Source of the DNA: Acidimicrobiales bacterium
Lineage (GTDB): Bacteria; Actinomycetota; Acidimicrobiia; Acidimicrobiales; Iamiaceae
Assembly (NCBI GenBank): GCA_030447445.1
Contig: JAUJOW010000006.1
Coordinates: 89,054 to 153,053 of the forward strand
Length of the DNA: 64,000 bases
Direction: 5' to 3'
Shown: positions 46,675 to 54,402 of the stretch, one piece after another
Position numbering within the stretch: position 1 is the first letter of the stretch
How the letters are laid out: each line of letters opens with the position of its first letter
Translations under genes and position numbers: made by a program
The notes under the pieces: model-generated
The model's database searches: none
What the model saw: the letters and a program-made list of their open reading frames with translations, nothing else
Told to the model about the DNA's origin: nothing

Positions 46675-47118
46675 ATGAGCGACGTGCTCGAGGTCCGTCC
46701 TGGCGAGGTGCCGGCGAAGGAGCTGGCGGAGTTCGAGCGCGCGCTGGAGCGCCGGCGTCGGGTCGGGCAGACTCCGCGGCTGATCGGCCCTGACGGGACG
46801 GCGACGGAACTACCGGAGGGCATCCACGAGCTGCTGGTCTCGATCGTTGAGCACCTCAAGGCCGGCAACGGGGTGACGGTCATCCCGATGCACGCCGAAC
46901 TGACGACGGTCGAAGCGGCGGAGTTGCTCAACGTCAGCCGACCGTTCCTCATCAAGCAGCTCGAAGCCGGCGTGTTGCCGTACCACATGGTCGGCACCCA
47001 CCGCCGGTTGCGCCTGGCTGATGTCCTCGCCTACAGGGACCGGATGGACGCGGAAGCCGAGTACGCGCTCGCGGCGATGTCCGCGGAGGCGGAGGACCTG
47101 GGCCTGTACGACAAGTAG
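46675..47118 (+). CDS. Excisionase-family HTH antitoxin
   Basis: 147 residues. The C-terminal half holds the HTH_17 (SinI/Xis-like) domain ELTTVEAAELLNVSRPFLIKQLEAGVLPYHMVGTHRRLRLADVLAYRDR. The N-terminal half (VPAKELAEFERALERRRR, LPEGIHELLVSIVEHLKAG) is the conserved extension of the antitoxins that pair with PIN toxins in actinobacteria. It should bind its promoter and neutralise the downstream PIN protein. The PIN gene begins 9 bases after the stop. Confidence 0.85.
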   Translation: MSDVLEVRPGEVPAKELAEFERALERRRRVGQTPRLIGPDGTATELPEGIHELLVSIVEHLKAGNGVTVIPMHAELTTVEAAELLNVSRPFLIKQLEAGVLPYHMVGTHRRLRLADVLAYRDRMDAEAEYALAAMSAEAEDLGLYDK

Positions 47119-47127
47119 CGCGGCGCC

Positions 47128-47680
47128 GTGACCGGATACGTCGGTCGTCCTCGACGCGAACGTTCTCTACGGCGTCGAGGTCACCGACTTCTTCGCCACC
47201 ATGGCTACGCGGCGGCTGTTCCGGCCCCACTGGTCTCCGCAGATCCTGGACGAGGTGGTCCGGAACCTCGCCGTCCGCCCCGACCTCGACGCGGCCGCGA
47301 TCAACCGGCGGCTCGAGTACCTCAACCGCGCGTTGCCCGGCGCGCTCACCGAAGTACCCGAGTCGCTGATCGAAGCGATGCCGGTCAACGAGAAGGACCG
47401 TCATGTCCTCGCGCTCGCCGTGCACGTCGGCGCACCGACGATCGCGACGGAGAACGTTCGCGACTTCCCGGCCCAGCTCCTCGACCCTTTCGGCGTGGAG
47501 GCTGTCCGCGCGGACGATCTCGCCCTCGCTCAGGTCGATCTGCACCCAGACGCCGTGCGCGCGTCCGTCGGCGCCATGGCGGCACGCCGCCGGCGCCCAC
47601 CCAAGACTCCGGAGGAGATCGTCGAGGCGCTGGCTCGGTACCTGCCGAACGCGATGGGCGCCCTTCGCAGCGCTGGCTGA
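47128..47680 (+). pseudogene. PIN-domain toxin, apparent one-base insertion near its 5' end
   Basis: From 47144 the frame reads VVLDANVLYGVEVTDFFATM...PHWSPQILDEVVRNL, VNEKDRHVLALAVHVGAPTIATENVRDFPAQLL, with the PIN acidic residues (LDAN, DE, KDRHVLA, TEN). That frame has no start codon between the upstream stop (47129) and 47144. GTG 47128 begins VTGYV in another frame and would join perfectly (VTGYVVVLDAN) if one G near 47143 were removed. As sequenced, translation could only begin at ATG 47201, losing the first catalytic Asp. The toxin is therefore probably inactive while the antitoxin gene is intact. Confidence 0.75.
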
Positions 47681-47825
47681 GCGCCAGTTCTTCTACCGGA
47701 TCTTCTACCGGATCGTCCGTGACGAGGCGTGATCAGCCGGACTGGCTGACACCAGCCGGATCGCGAAAGTCCTGTTCAGGGCGCCTGAAAGGCACTCGGC
47801 GGCAGCGGCCGACACCGCCCAATGA

Positions 47826-47870
47826 TGACTACGGATCAGAAGGTTGGGGTTCGAGTCCCTCCGAGCGCGC
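47826..47870 (+). other. attR of the second island: tRNA-Arg 3' part
   Basis: 45 bases TGACTACGGATCAGAAGG...GAGCGCGC repeat 42375-42420 with one G fewer. Left of it are island sequences, right of it (from 47871) the gene-remnant zone. The size of the bracketed element is about 5.45 kb. The 145 bases 47681-47825 hold no gene. Confidence 0.82.
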
Positions 47871-47926
47871 AACATCTCGCTGCCGGGATGACGGCAGGGC
47901 CGGTCCGAAGCGTGACGGGATGAGGA

Positions 47927-48290
47927 TCAGAAGGTCCAGCGCGTGGCGCCGCCGGGCTCCTTGGTCATAACGGCGTACGCGTGCTCGGGGGTGAACTCGT
48001 AGACGTACCAAGGCGGCGGGCCCGCGCTCGGCGCGCTGTACTCGTGGGTGAAGCCGCCGTCGGCCACCATCGGTGCCCACCCGCCCTCGGCGAACACCCG
48101 GGCGATGCGCTGCAGCTGCATGTCGTCGGTCACCCGGGCGGCCCGGCCCTCGAGCGCGATGTCGTAGCCGTGGATGGCGACACCGAACGCACAGCGGGAG
48201 TCGCGCTCTCCAGCGTCCTGCGGACGTCGTCCCAGTCGAGCGGGGCGAGCTTGTAGAGGTCGGCGAGGTTCTTGGTGGTTCGTTCGCAGC
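47927..48290 (-). pseudogene. Pyridoxamine 5'-phosphate oxidase-family gene remnant
   Basis: The upstream frame reads ERTTKNLADLYKLAPLDWDDVRRTLES and, after a frame change near 48190, the other reads AFGVAIHGYDIALEGRAARVTDDMQLQRIARVFAEGGWAPMVADG and EFTPEHAYAVMTKEPGGATRWTF. The two pieces are the N-terminal tip and the C-terminal half of a PNPOx-like flavin protein; the part between (flavin-binding barrel strands) is deleted. It lies immediately outside the island attachment site. Confidence 0.65.
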
Positions 48291-48335
48291 CATGTCAGTA
48301 CCGACGGTGTCGGCCGTCGGTTCTCATCGGTCCGG

Positions 48336-50015
48336 CTACGGGTTCGCCACCCGGCCGTCGTCGAGCACCACCACCTGGTCGGCGTTGGCGAGCGCGATGG
48401 GGCTGTGCGACACGACCAGGCAGGTGACCTCGCCGCGGCGGGCGAACAGCCGCCGCCACAGCTCGGTCTCGGTGGCCACGTCGAGGGCGGAGGACAGGTC
48501 GTCGAGCACCAGCAGCTCGGCATCCCGCAGGAACATCCTGGCCGCCGCCGCCCGCTGGATCTGTCCGCCCGACAGCTTCACGCCGCGGCGCCCGACGATC
48601 GTGTCGAGGCCTACGTCAAGGGCGGCGACGTCGTCCTCCAACACCGCGGCCCGCACCGCGGCGCCCACCGCCTCCTCGTCGGCTGGGCGGCCGAGGAGCA
48701 GGTTGGCTCGCAGTGTCTCGCTGAAGAGCCGCGGCACCTGGGGTGTGAACGCGGCGCGGGGCGGCACAAGGAACGCCCCCGTGTCGTCGACCAGCGTGCC
48801 GTTCCACCGGATCTCGCCCCCGTCGCTGGGCAGCAGCCCGAGGACGGCGTGCAGCAGGGTGGTCTTTCCGCTCCCGATGCGGCCGGTGACGACGGTGAAC
48901 GACCCCCGTCGGAGCGACAGCGACACGTCGATCACGCCGCGCCCGCTGGTCCCGTGGATGCAGGTGAGGCCGACGACGTCGAGCCGCTCCAGACGGTCGG
49001 CCGCCGGGGGCGGCGGCACGGGAGGCAGCGGGCCGCGAACGTGGATCGGGGCCGCGGTGACCACGGCTTCCCGCGACTCGCCGGGCATGAGCGCGTGCAG
49101 GCGGTCGATCGACACCCGGGTCCGCTTCAGCTCGGTGAGCACCCGCCCGATCTCGGCCGGCAGGTAGGTGAGCTGATCGAGGAACACGACGAACAGGGCG
49201 AAGTCGCCGACCGAGAACGACCCGGAGCGGATCTTGCCGGCACCGAGCAGCAGCACAGCACCGGTGCCGACGTGTACGAGGTGGAAGTTCATCGAGTTGA
49301 CCGTCTCGGCGAACACCCGGTCCCGTAGCGACAGCCGCCGGCGGGTGTCGCTGATCTCGGCCAGCCGGCGCACGCCGTGGGGAGCAGCGCCCGCCACCCG
49401 TACGGCGAGGTTGGCGGCGACCAGCTCCCCGAGGAAGGCGGTGAGCCGGCCGGTCGACTCTTGCGCCGCTGCCCCGTGGACGGCCGAGCGGGTGCCGAGG
49501 GCGTCGCTCACCGCGCTGGAGACGACTACCGGGGAGAACGCCGCCAGCGTGAGCACCGGGTCGATGCGCCACATCACGGCGCCGCCCACGAGCGCGAACA
49601 GCCCGCGGCCGACGAGATCGGCGACGCCGTCCATTGAGCCCATCGTGATGCTGGGCGGCTCGTCCCGGAACCGGCTGATGGCGTCGCCGGGCGGGACGCG
49701 CAGGCCGAACCGCCCGAACCCGCGCAGGATCCCGGCCAGCGTGTTGCGTTGCAGCAGCGTGTGAGTCTCGTAGCAGAAGCCGCTCCACGTCCGGCCGACG
49801 GCGAGCTCGCTCAGGACCTCTCCGGCCTGTATGGCGGCGACGAGCGCCACCGCCACCCACACGGCGCCGGCGGTCTCGCCGGCGACGCGGTCGAAGAACG
49901 CTCGGGTGGCCAGCCCGAGGGCGAGTGGCGCCACGCAGTACAGCAGGATGCCGAACGCCGTGCAGCCGGTGAAGTAGCGCCACGTGAAGCGGATGAGGGT
50001 CGCCACGTGCTTCAT
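48336..50015 (-). CDS. ABC exporter half-transporter with degenerate Walker B (heterodimer partner 2)
   Basis: 559 residues: six-helix ABC transmembrane domain (residues 1-310) and nucleotide-binding domain with Walker A TGRIGSGKTTLLHAVLG, Q-loop FTPQ, signature LSGGQIQRAAAARMFL, and Walker B LLVLDDLSSALD, in which the catalytic Glu is replaced by Asp. H-loop VVSHSPIAL. A canonical signature with degenerate Walker B is the TM287-type pattern of asymmetric heterodimeric exporters. ATG 50015 overlaps the partner's stop by four bases. Substrate unknown; lipids or drugs are typical. Confidence 0.9.
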   Translation of the reverse strand: MKHVATLIRFTWRYFTGCTAFGILLYCVAPLALGLATRAFFDRVAGETAGAVWVAVALVAAIQAGEVLSELAVGRTWSGFCYETHTLLQRNTLAGILRGFGRFGLRVPPGDAISRFRDEPPSITMGSMDGVADLVGRGLFALVGGAVMWRIDPVLTLAAFSPVVVSSAVSDALGTRSAVHGAAAQESTGRLTAFLGELVAANLAVRVAGAAPHGVRRLAEISDTRRRLSLRDRVFAETVNSMNFHLVHVGTGAVLLLGAGKIRSGSFSVGDFALFVVFLDQLTYLPAEIGRVLTELKRTRVSIDRLHALMPGESREAVVTAAPIHVRGPLPPVPPPPAADRLERLDVVGLTCIHGTSGRGVIDVSLSLRRGSFTVVTGRIGSGKTTLLHAVLGLLPSDGGEIRWNGTLVDDTGAFLVPPRAAFTPQVPRLFSETLRANLLLGRPADEEAVGAAVRAAVLEDDVAALDVGLDTIVGRRGVKLSGGQIQRAAAARMFLRDAELLVLDDLSSALDVATETELWRRLFARRGEVTCLVVSHSPIALANADQVVVLDDGRVANP

Positions 50016-51754
50016 GCCCGAACCTCCGGGAGGCCGGTGCCGGTGCGCAGCAGCTCGGCGAAGCGCGACGTGGGGTCGGCGGCCAGCGCTACCCGGTCGC
50101 CGTGCTCGAGGACCTGTCCGCCATCGAGCACGAGCACCTCGTCGGTCCGCTCGACCGTGTGCAGCCGGTGGGCGATCACGATGCCCGTCCGTCCTGCGAG
50201 CAGCCGGTCGATGGCGTGCTCCAACAGCGCCTCGGTGTTGGGGTCGAGCCTCGACGACGCCTCGTCGAGAACGACGAGCCCGGGATCCTCCAGGAACACG
50301 CGGGCGAGGGCGACGAGCTGCGCCTCCCCCGCCGACAGCCCCCGTGCTGTCGGCCCGAGCACGGTGTCGAGGCCATCGGGCAGCTCGGCGAACCACTCCT
50401 CGAGGCCCAGCGCCGCGAACACGTCCTCGAGCCGGTCGTCGCCCACGTCGGGGTCGAACAGCCGCACGTTGTCGCGCAGGGTCCCGGCGAAGAGCTGCAC
50501 GTCCTGGGTGACGAGGCCGATGCGCCGCCGTAGGTCGTCGACTCGAAGGTCGCGCACGTCGACGCCGCCGACGCGCACCGCGCCGCCCTCGACGTCGTAG
50601 AGCCGGAAGAGGAGCCGCGCGATCGTCGTCTTGCCGGAGCCAGTGCGGCCGAGGAGGCCGAGCACATGACCGGGCTCCACGCGGCACGACACCTTCCGCA
50701 GCACCGGCTCCGGGCCGTAGCCGAAGTCGACCGCGTCCAGCTCCACGGCGAGGGCGCCAGCGGGGAGGTCGGCGCCGTCGCCGTCGGTGATGCGGGTCTC
50801 GGTTGCCAGCAGCTCGCGTACCCGCATGATCCCGCCCATCGCCCGCTGGAAGCTGTTCATGTGCCGCGACAGCCGCTCGAGCGGCATGCGCAGCATCCCC
50901 GTGTACCGGAACACGAGATAGATGCCGCCCACGGTGATCGCTCCCGACTGCTGCAGCCACGCCGCCGTCGCCAACGACGCCACGGTCGCAGCGACGAGCG
51001 CGGCGTTGGCGGCGCCCGAGAACAGCGAAGCCGCCAGCAGCGCGTCGCGGTCGACGCGGAACCGGGCCGCCAGCCGCTCGTAGAGGCCGCGCATGGTCGG
51101 GTCGTCGGCGCCGTTCGCCTTTATGTCGGGCAACGCCGACAGCCGCTCCTCGAGGTAGGCGCTGAGGTCGGCGTTGACGACCCGGGACTGGCGCGACCGA
51201 CGACCGACGAACCCGCCGCCGCGGGTGAGGTAGACGACGCTCGCCAGCGCGAAAGCGGTGAGCAGGCCACCGATCCGCCAGTCCTCGCGCCACAGCAGGG
51301 CGAGGACACCGAGGAGGAACAGGCCGCTGCCCACGACGTGGACGACGAACCGGGCGAGGAACCCGGCGATGGCGGCGACGTCGCCGTCGATGCGCTCGAG
51401 CAGCTCCCCGGCGCCGTGGTCGGCGTGGAACCCGTCGTCGAGGGCAAGGACGTGGGCGGTCAGGTCGACTCGCAGCGCGTTTGTGGTGCGCCAGCCGAGG
51501 TCCTCGGCGACGTACACCTCGGCCACGGTCGCGACCTGGGTCAGAAGGGCGACGGCGAGGAAGATTGCGGCGATGCGGATCAGGCGGTCGAACGGCGCGC
51601 CTGCCGATGCCTGGTCGATGAAGGTCTTCGCCAGCTGGGGGTTGGCGAGCTGCAGGCCGATCCCGGCGAAGAAGAGGGCGGCGAGCAGCGCGAGGCGCGG
51701 CCGGTGGGGCCGCAGGTACGCCGCGACGAAGTCGCGGACGGTCTTGTCGGGCAC
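50012..51754 (-). CDS. ABC exporter half-transporter with intact Walker B but altered signature (heterodimer partner 1)
   Basis: 580 residues: transmembrane domain (DFVAAYLRPHRPRLALLAALFFAGIGLQL onward) and nucleotide-binding domain with Walker A LGRTGSGKTTIARLLF, Q-loop LVTQ, signature LSAGEAQLVALARVFL (LSGGQ replaced by LSAGE), Walker B LVVLDEASSRLD with the catalytic Glu and H-loop VIAHRLHTV. Paired with the next gene it leaves one canonical and one degenerate ATP site. ATG at 51754. First gene of the two-gene operon. Confidence 0.92.
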   Translation of the reverse strand: MPDKTVRDFVAAYLRPHRPRLALLAALFFAGIGLQLANPQLAKTFIDQASAGAPFDRLIRIAAIFLAVALLTQVATVAEVYVAEDLGWRTTNALRVDLTAHVLALDDGFHADHGAGELLERIDGDVAAIAGFLARFVVHVVGSGLFLLGVLALLWREDWRIGGLLTAFALASVVYLTRGGGFVGRRSRQSRVVNADLSAYLEERLSALPDIKANGADDPTMRGLYERLAARFRVDRDALLAASLFSGAANAALVAATVASLATAAWLQQSGAITVGGIYLVFRYTGMLRMPLERLSRHMNSFQRAMGGIMRVRELLATETRITDGDGADLPAGALAVELDAVDFGYGPEPVLRKVSCRVEPGHVLGLLGRTGSGKTTIARLLFRLYDVEGGAVRVGGVDVRDLRVDDLRRRIGLVTQDVQLFAGTLRDNVRLFDPDVGDDRLEDVFAALGLEEWFAELPDGLDTVLGPTARGLSAGEAQLVALARVFLEDPGLVVLDEASSRLDPNTEALLEHAIDRLLAGRTGIVIAHRLHTVERTDEVLVLDGGQVLEHGDRVALAADPTSRFAELLRTGTGLPEVRA

Positions 51755-51964
51755 GGAGGCGCTCCTGTGATCAGCACGAGACGGACGGGGTCGGGTGCTG
51801 TCCAGGCCGCCCGGAGCGGCGCGAGGCGCCGGCTACCGCATCGGATGCGCTACTGCGGCGGGGGCCTGGACGGAGCGCGTTGTCATGTCGAGACTCCCGT
51901 GTCGCGAGTGAGACTCCACCCTGCCGCCGCAACCTGGCGCCGCGCAAGCGGATATCGACCCAGC

Positions 51965-52378
51965 TGATCGGCTGCGGGTGCCCGCGGCATCAATGCGCGT
52001 AGCCGGGCCCAACAGCGTGGAGCACATCCACGATCTCCCCCATGAGCCTCCCTTGCCAAAGACGCAAGCTCTCGTGCGTCTCATTCCGACATGGGCGCGC
52101 AGGCGCGTGAGGCGCAGCAGCCAACGGACGTCGTCGCTGGCGACGAAGTGGCAGGTGGGGCGCAGGACATGCGTCCGAGCGATGTCGCCGCGCGCGAAGG
52201 CTCTCGCCGTCCCCGTCGAAGCAGTTGCAGGTGCGCTCGGCCGGGGACCACTTCGCCTCGGCGAACTCCTGGGCTGCATCGCTCCCAACCAGCGCACCGC
52301 TTCCGCCACCCCATCGAACGGCTCGCCGGCCAGTCGCTGTGCGATCAGCCTTCGGCGTACCACGGTCAGCGGATCCAT
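51965..52378 (-). pseudogene. Winged-helix (AlkZ/YcaQ-like, DUF1006) gene remnant
   Basis: ATG 52378 begins MDPLTVVRRRLIAQRLAGEPFDGVAEAVRWLGAMQ, matching the start of winged-helix DNA-binding AlkZ-like proteins (R.L.AQ.L.....D..E.V..LGAVQ). After a frame change comes AFARGDIARTHVLRPTCHFVASDDVRWLLRLT (typical ...IVRTHVLRPTWHFV...D.RWLL.LT), and after another LMGEIVDVLHAVGP. Only the first ~120 residues of ~360 remain. DNA-crosslink repair function is lost. Confidence 0.7.
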
Positions 52379-52495
52379 CGGCTCGTCCGCTCGACGATGA
52401 CCACGGGGATGTCGCGTGCAACCCTTTGCGTGGTAGCGGTCGGGCGTAGGTTCATCTGAGCGCAGTACGGCATGGCTCGAGAAGGAGTGGTCCAC

Positions 52496-52789
52496 GTGGC
52501 TGATGCATGTACCCACCTCGACACCGTGGCCGACGTCGAACCTTCCAGCTCCGGCTGTGAGGACTGCCTGCGCACCGGGGGGCACTGGGTGCACCTGCGC
52601 ATGTGCATGCACTGCGGTCACATCGGCTGCTGCGACGACTCCCCCAACCGCCACGCCACCGCCCACTGGCACGCCCAGCGCGGCCACCCCCTCATCCGCT
52701 CCTACGAGCCGGACGAGGACTGGTGGTGGTGCTACGACGAGCTGTTCTTCGAGCTCGACGGCGCGCTCTCTTCGCCGTCGCACCCATGA
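52496..52789 (+). CDS. UBP-type zinc-finger protein
   Basis: 97 residues. GTG 52496 is chosen because AAGGAG lies eight bases upstream; an ATG at 52472 has no such box. The domain runs CTHLDTVADVEPSSSGCEDCL, WVHLRMCMHCGHIGCCDDSPNRHATAHWHAQRGHPLIRSYEP, i.e. the full Cys/His set of zf-UBP, which in eukaryotes binds ubiquitin tails. Prokaryotic versions are common in actinobacteria and often accompany oxidoreductases or USP-like proteins; the function is not known. Confidence 0.88.
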   Translation: MADACTHLDTVADVEPSSSGCEDCLRTGGHWVHLRMCMHCGHIGCCDDSPNRHATAHWHAQRGHPLIRSYEPDEDWWWCYDELFFELDGALSSPSHP

Positions 52790-52826
52790 CCGGTTCGCTT
52801 CGATGTACGCCGAGCGAAGGTCGACC

Positions 52827-53792
52827 ATGAGCTCCGGCCTGCCGCCGCTGCCGTACGCCGAGTGGGAACCGACCAAGACCACGCTGCACCTGTGGGCGCA
52901 GATCCTCGGCAAGACCAAACTCGCCCTGACCCCGATGCGGAACCACTGGTGGAACGTCACCCTTCATCCTTCGACGAAGGGGATCACCACCAGGCGTCTC
53001 GCCGTGGCAACCGGGAACCTCGAGATCGAGCTCGACCTCACCGACCACCGACTCCACGTGCGCACGGGTCAGGACGACGACGGCTTCGCCCTCGTGGAGG
53101 GGCTCTCCGTGGCCGAGTTCCACCACCGACTCACCGCCATCCTCGATCGGCTGGAGATCGAGGTGCACATTCGACCTGAGCCGTTCGGCATCCCGGTGAC
53201 CACCCCCTTCGCCGACGACCGCGAGCACGCCAGCTACGACCCGAACGCCGCCTCCCGCTACCTTCAGGTCCTTCAGTGGAGTGCGGACGCCTTCGAGGAG
53301 TTCGCCGGGTGGTACTGCGGCAAGACCAGCCCGGTGCATCTGTTCTGGCACAGCTTCGACCTCGCCGTCAGCCGATTCTCCGGTCGTCGAGCACCAGTCG
53401 CACCCGACGCCGACCGGGTGACCGCCGAGGCGTATTCGCACGAGGTCATCAGCTTCGGCTTCTGGGCGGGGGATCAACAGCAGGCCTTCCCCGCGTACTA
53501 CTCCTACACCGCGCCCGAGCCGGGCGGTCTCCGAGAACGGCCGCTGCGCCCCGCGACGGCTCGGTGGCTCGAACAGCCGAGCGGATCCCTGGCCCTCCTG
53601 GCGTACGACGACGTCCGAACGGCGGCGGACGCGGAGGCCACGCTGCTCGAGTTCCTCCAGGCTGCTTTCGAGGCCGGGGCGTCGCTGGCCGGGTGGGACC
53701 TACTCGATACCGCGACCAGCTGGTGTCCCGTGCCGTCCGACCGGCTGGCCCAGCTGACCCTCCCGTCGCCGACCACCCGACGAGCACCATGA
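52827..53792 (+). CDS. DUF5996 family protein
   Basis: 321 residues: LPYAEWEPTKTTLHLWAQILGKTKLALTPMRNHWWNVTL is the conserved start of DUF5996, followed by HRLHVRTGQ, VHIRPEPFGIPVTTPFADDREHASYD, LFWHSFDLAVSRFSGRRAP, YSHEVISFGFWAGD and PAYYSYTAPEP. His and Glu residues (FWHSFD, YSHE) are conserved, but no reaction is known. ATG 52827 begins just after the zinc-finger gene (38 bases), so these two may be co-transcribed. Confidence 0.9.
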   Translation: MSSGLPPLPYAEWEPTKTTLHLWAQILGKTKLALTPMRNHWWNVTLHPSTKGITTRRLAVATGNLEIELDLTDHRLHVRTGQDDDGFALVEGLSVAEFHHRLTAILDRLEIEVHIRPEPFGIPVTTPFADDREHASYDPNAASRYLQVLQWSADAFEEFAGWYCGKTSPVHLFWHSFDLAVSRFSGRRAPVAPDADRVTAEAYSHEVISFGFWAGDQQQAFPAYYSYTAPEPGGLRERPLRPATARWLEQPSGSLALLAYDDVRTAADAEATLLEFLQAAFEAGASLAGWDLLDTATSWCPVPSDRLAQLTLPSPTTRRAP

Positions 53793-53845
53793 GCCGACTC
53801 CAGTCGAGGTCGGCGCCGCTCTCGGCCCGGTTGACGAGCGCAGCT

Positions 53846-53942
53846 AGGCCTGATCGGCAGCGGCGTGGACCGCGACAGGGAGATCGCCTCGTCGAAGGTG
53901 AACTCCGGGCCGCCGTTGATGGCCGTACAGGCGAAGAGGTCA
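53846..53942 (-). pseudogene. PhnB-like VOC (3-demethylubiquinone methyltransferase type) fragment
   Basis: The minus strand encodes LFACTAINGGPEFTFDEAIS, which matches the PhnB/3-dmu-9_3-mt signature FMALNGGP.F.F.EA.S. Only about 30 residues are preserved. The flanking DNA (53793-53845, 53943-53959) has no recognisable gene. Together with neighbours at 47.9 and 52 kb it forms a series of gene fragments. Confidence 0.5.
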
Positions 53943-53959
53943 AACGACGGCGATGCAGG

Positions 53960-54280
53960 TCAGCGCAAGACGTCGGTTGCCCGATGGTCGCGGTCGACTC
54001 CCTCGACCATGAACACGGTGCTGATCGAGTTCTCCGTCCGCAGCGGCAGGATCTCCTGGTAGGCGGCCGAGCGGTACCACTCCTCGGCACGGGCCCGATC
54101 CGGGAACTCGATCACGATGACGGTTCCGGGGCTCGTCCCCTCCAGCACGTCCAGTGCGCCGCCGTGGACGATGAAGTGGCCGTCGTGGGGCGCCAGGGTG
54201 GCGTCGATGCGCTCGAGGTACTCCACGATGGGCGGTCCCATCCGCACCTCCTGCAGGATCCCGACTCCATAGGTGGTCAC
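53960..54280 (-). CDS. DUF1330 family protein
   Basis: 106 residues, GTG 54280 with a GGAGG box. Ferredoxin-like alpha/beta fold pattern: YLERIDATLAPHDGHFIVHGGALDVLEG, TVIVIEFPDRARAEEWYRSAAYQEILPLR, VFMVEG. This is the DUF1330 signature (stress-responsive dimeric alpha-beta barrel superfamily). Function unknown. Confidence 0.88.
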   Translation of the reverse strand: MTTYGVGILQEVRMGPPIVEYLERIDATLAPHDGHFIVHGGALDVLEGTSPGTVIVIEFPDRARAEEWYRSAAYQEILPLRTENSISTVFMVEGVDRDHRATDVLR

Positions 54281-54402
54281 TCGCTACCTCCTCGTTCGAT
54301 GGACGTCACGAGTCTCGAGCCACGGCATCCTCGGAGCGACTACCTCCGACGTCATGGTCGTGGGGCAGAGGCGCGCCTCGGCTCGGGTCGACAGCGGCTC
54401 GC

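Noticed and set aside
52472-52495. ATG 52472 as start of the UBP zinc-finger protein
   Set aside because: It has no ribosome-binding site, whereas GTG 52496 has AAGGAG at ideal spacing and begins directly before the conserved domain.
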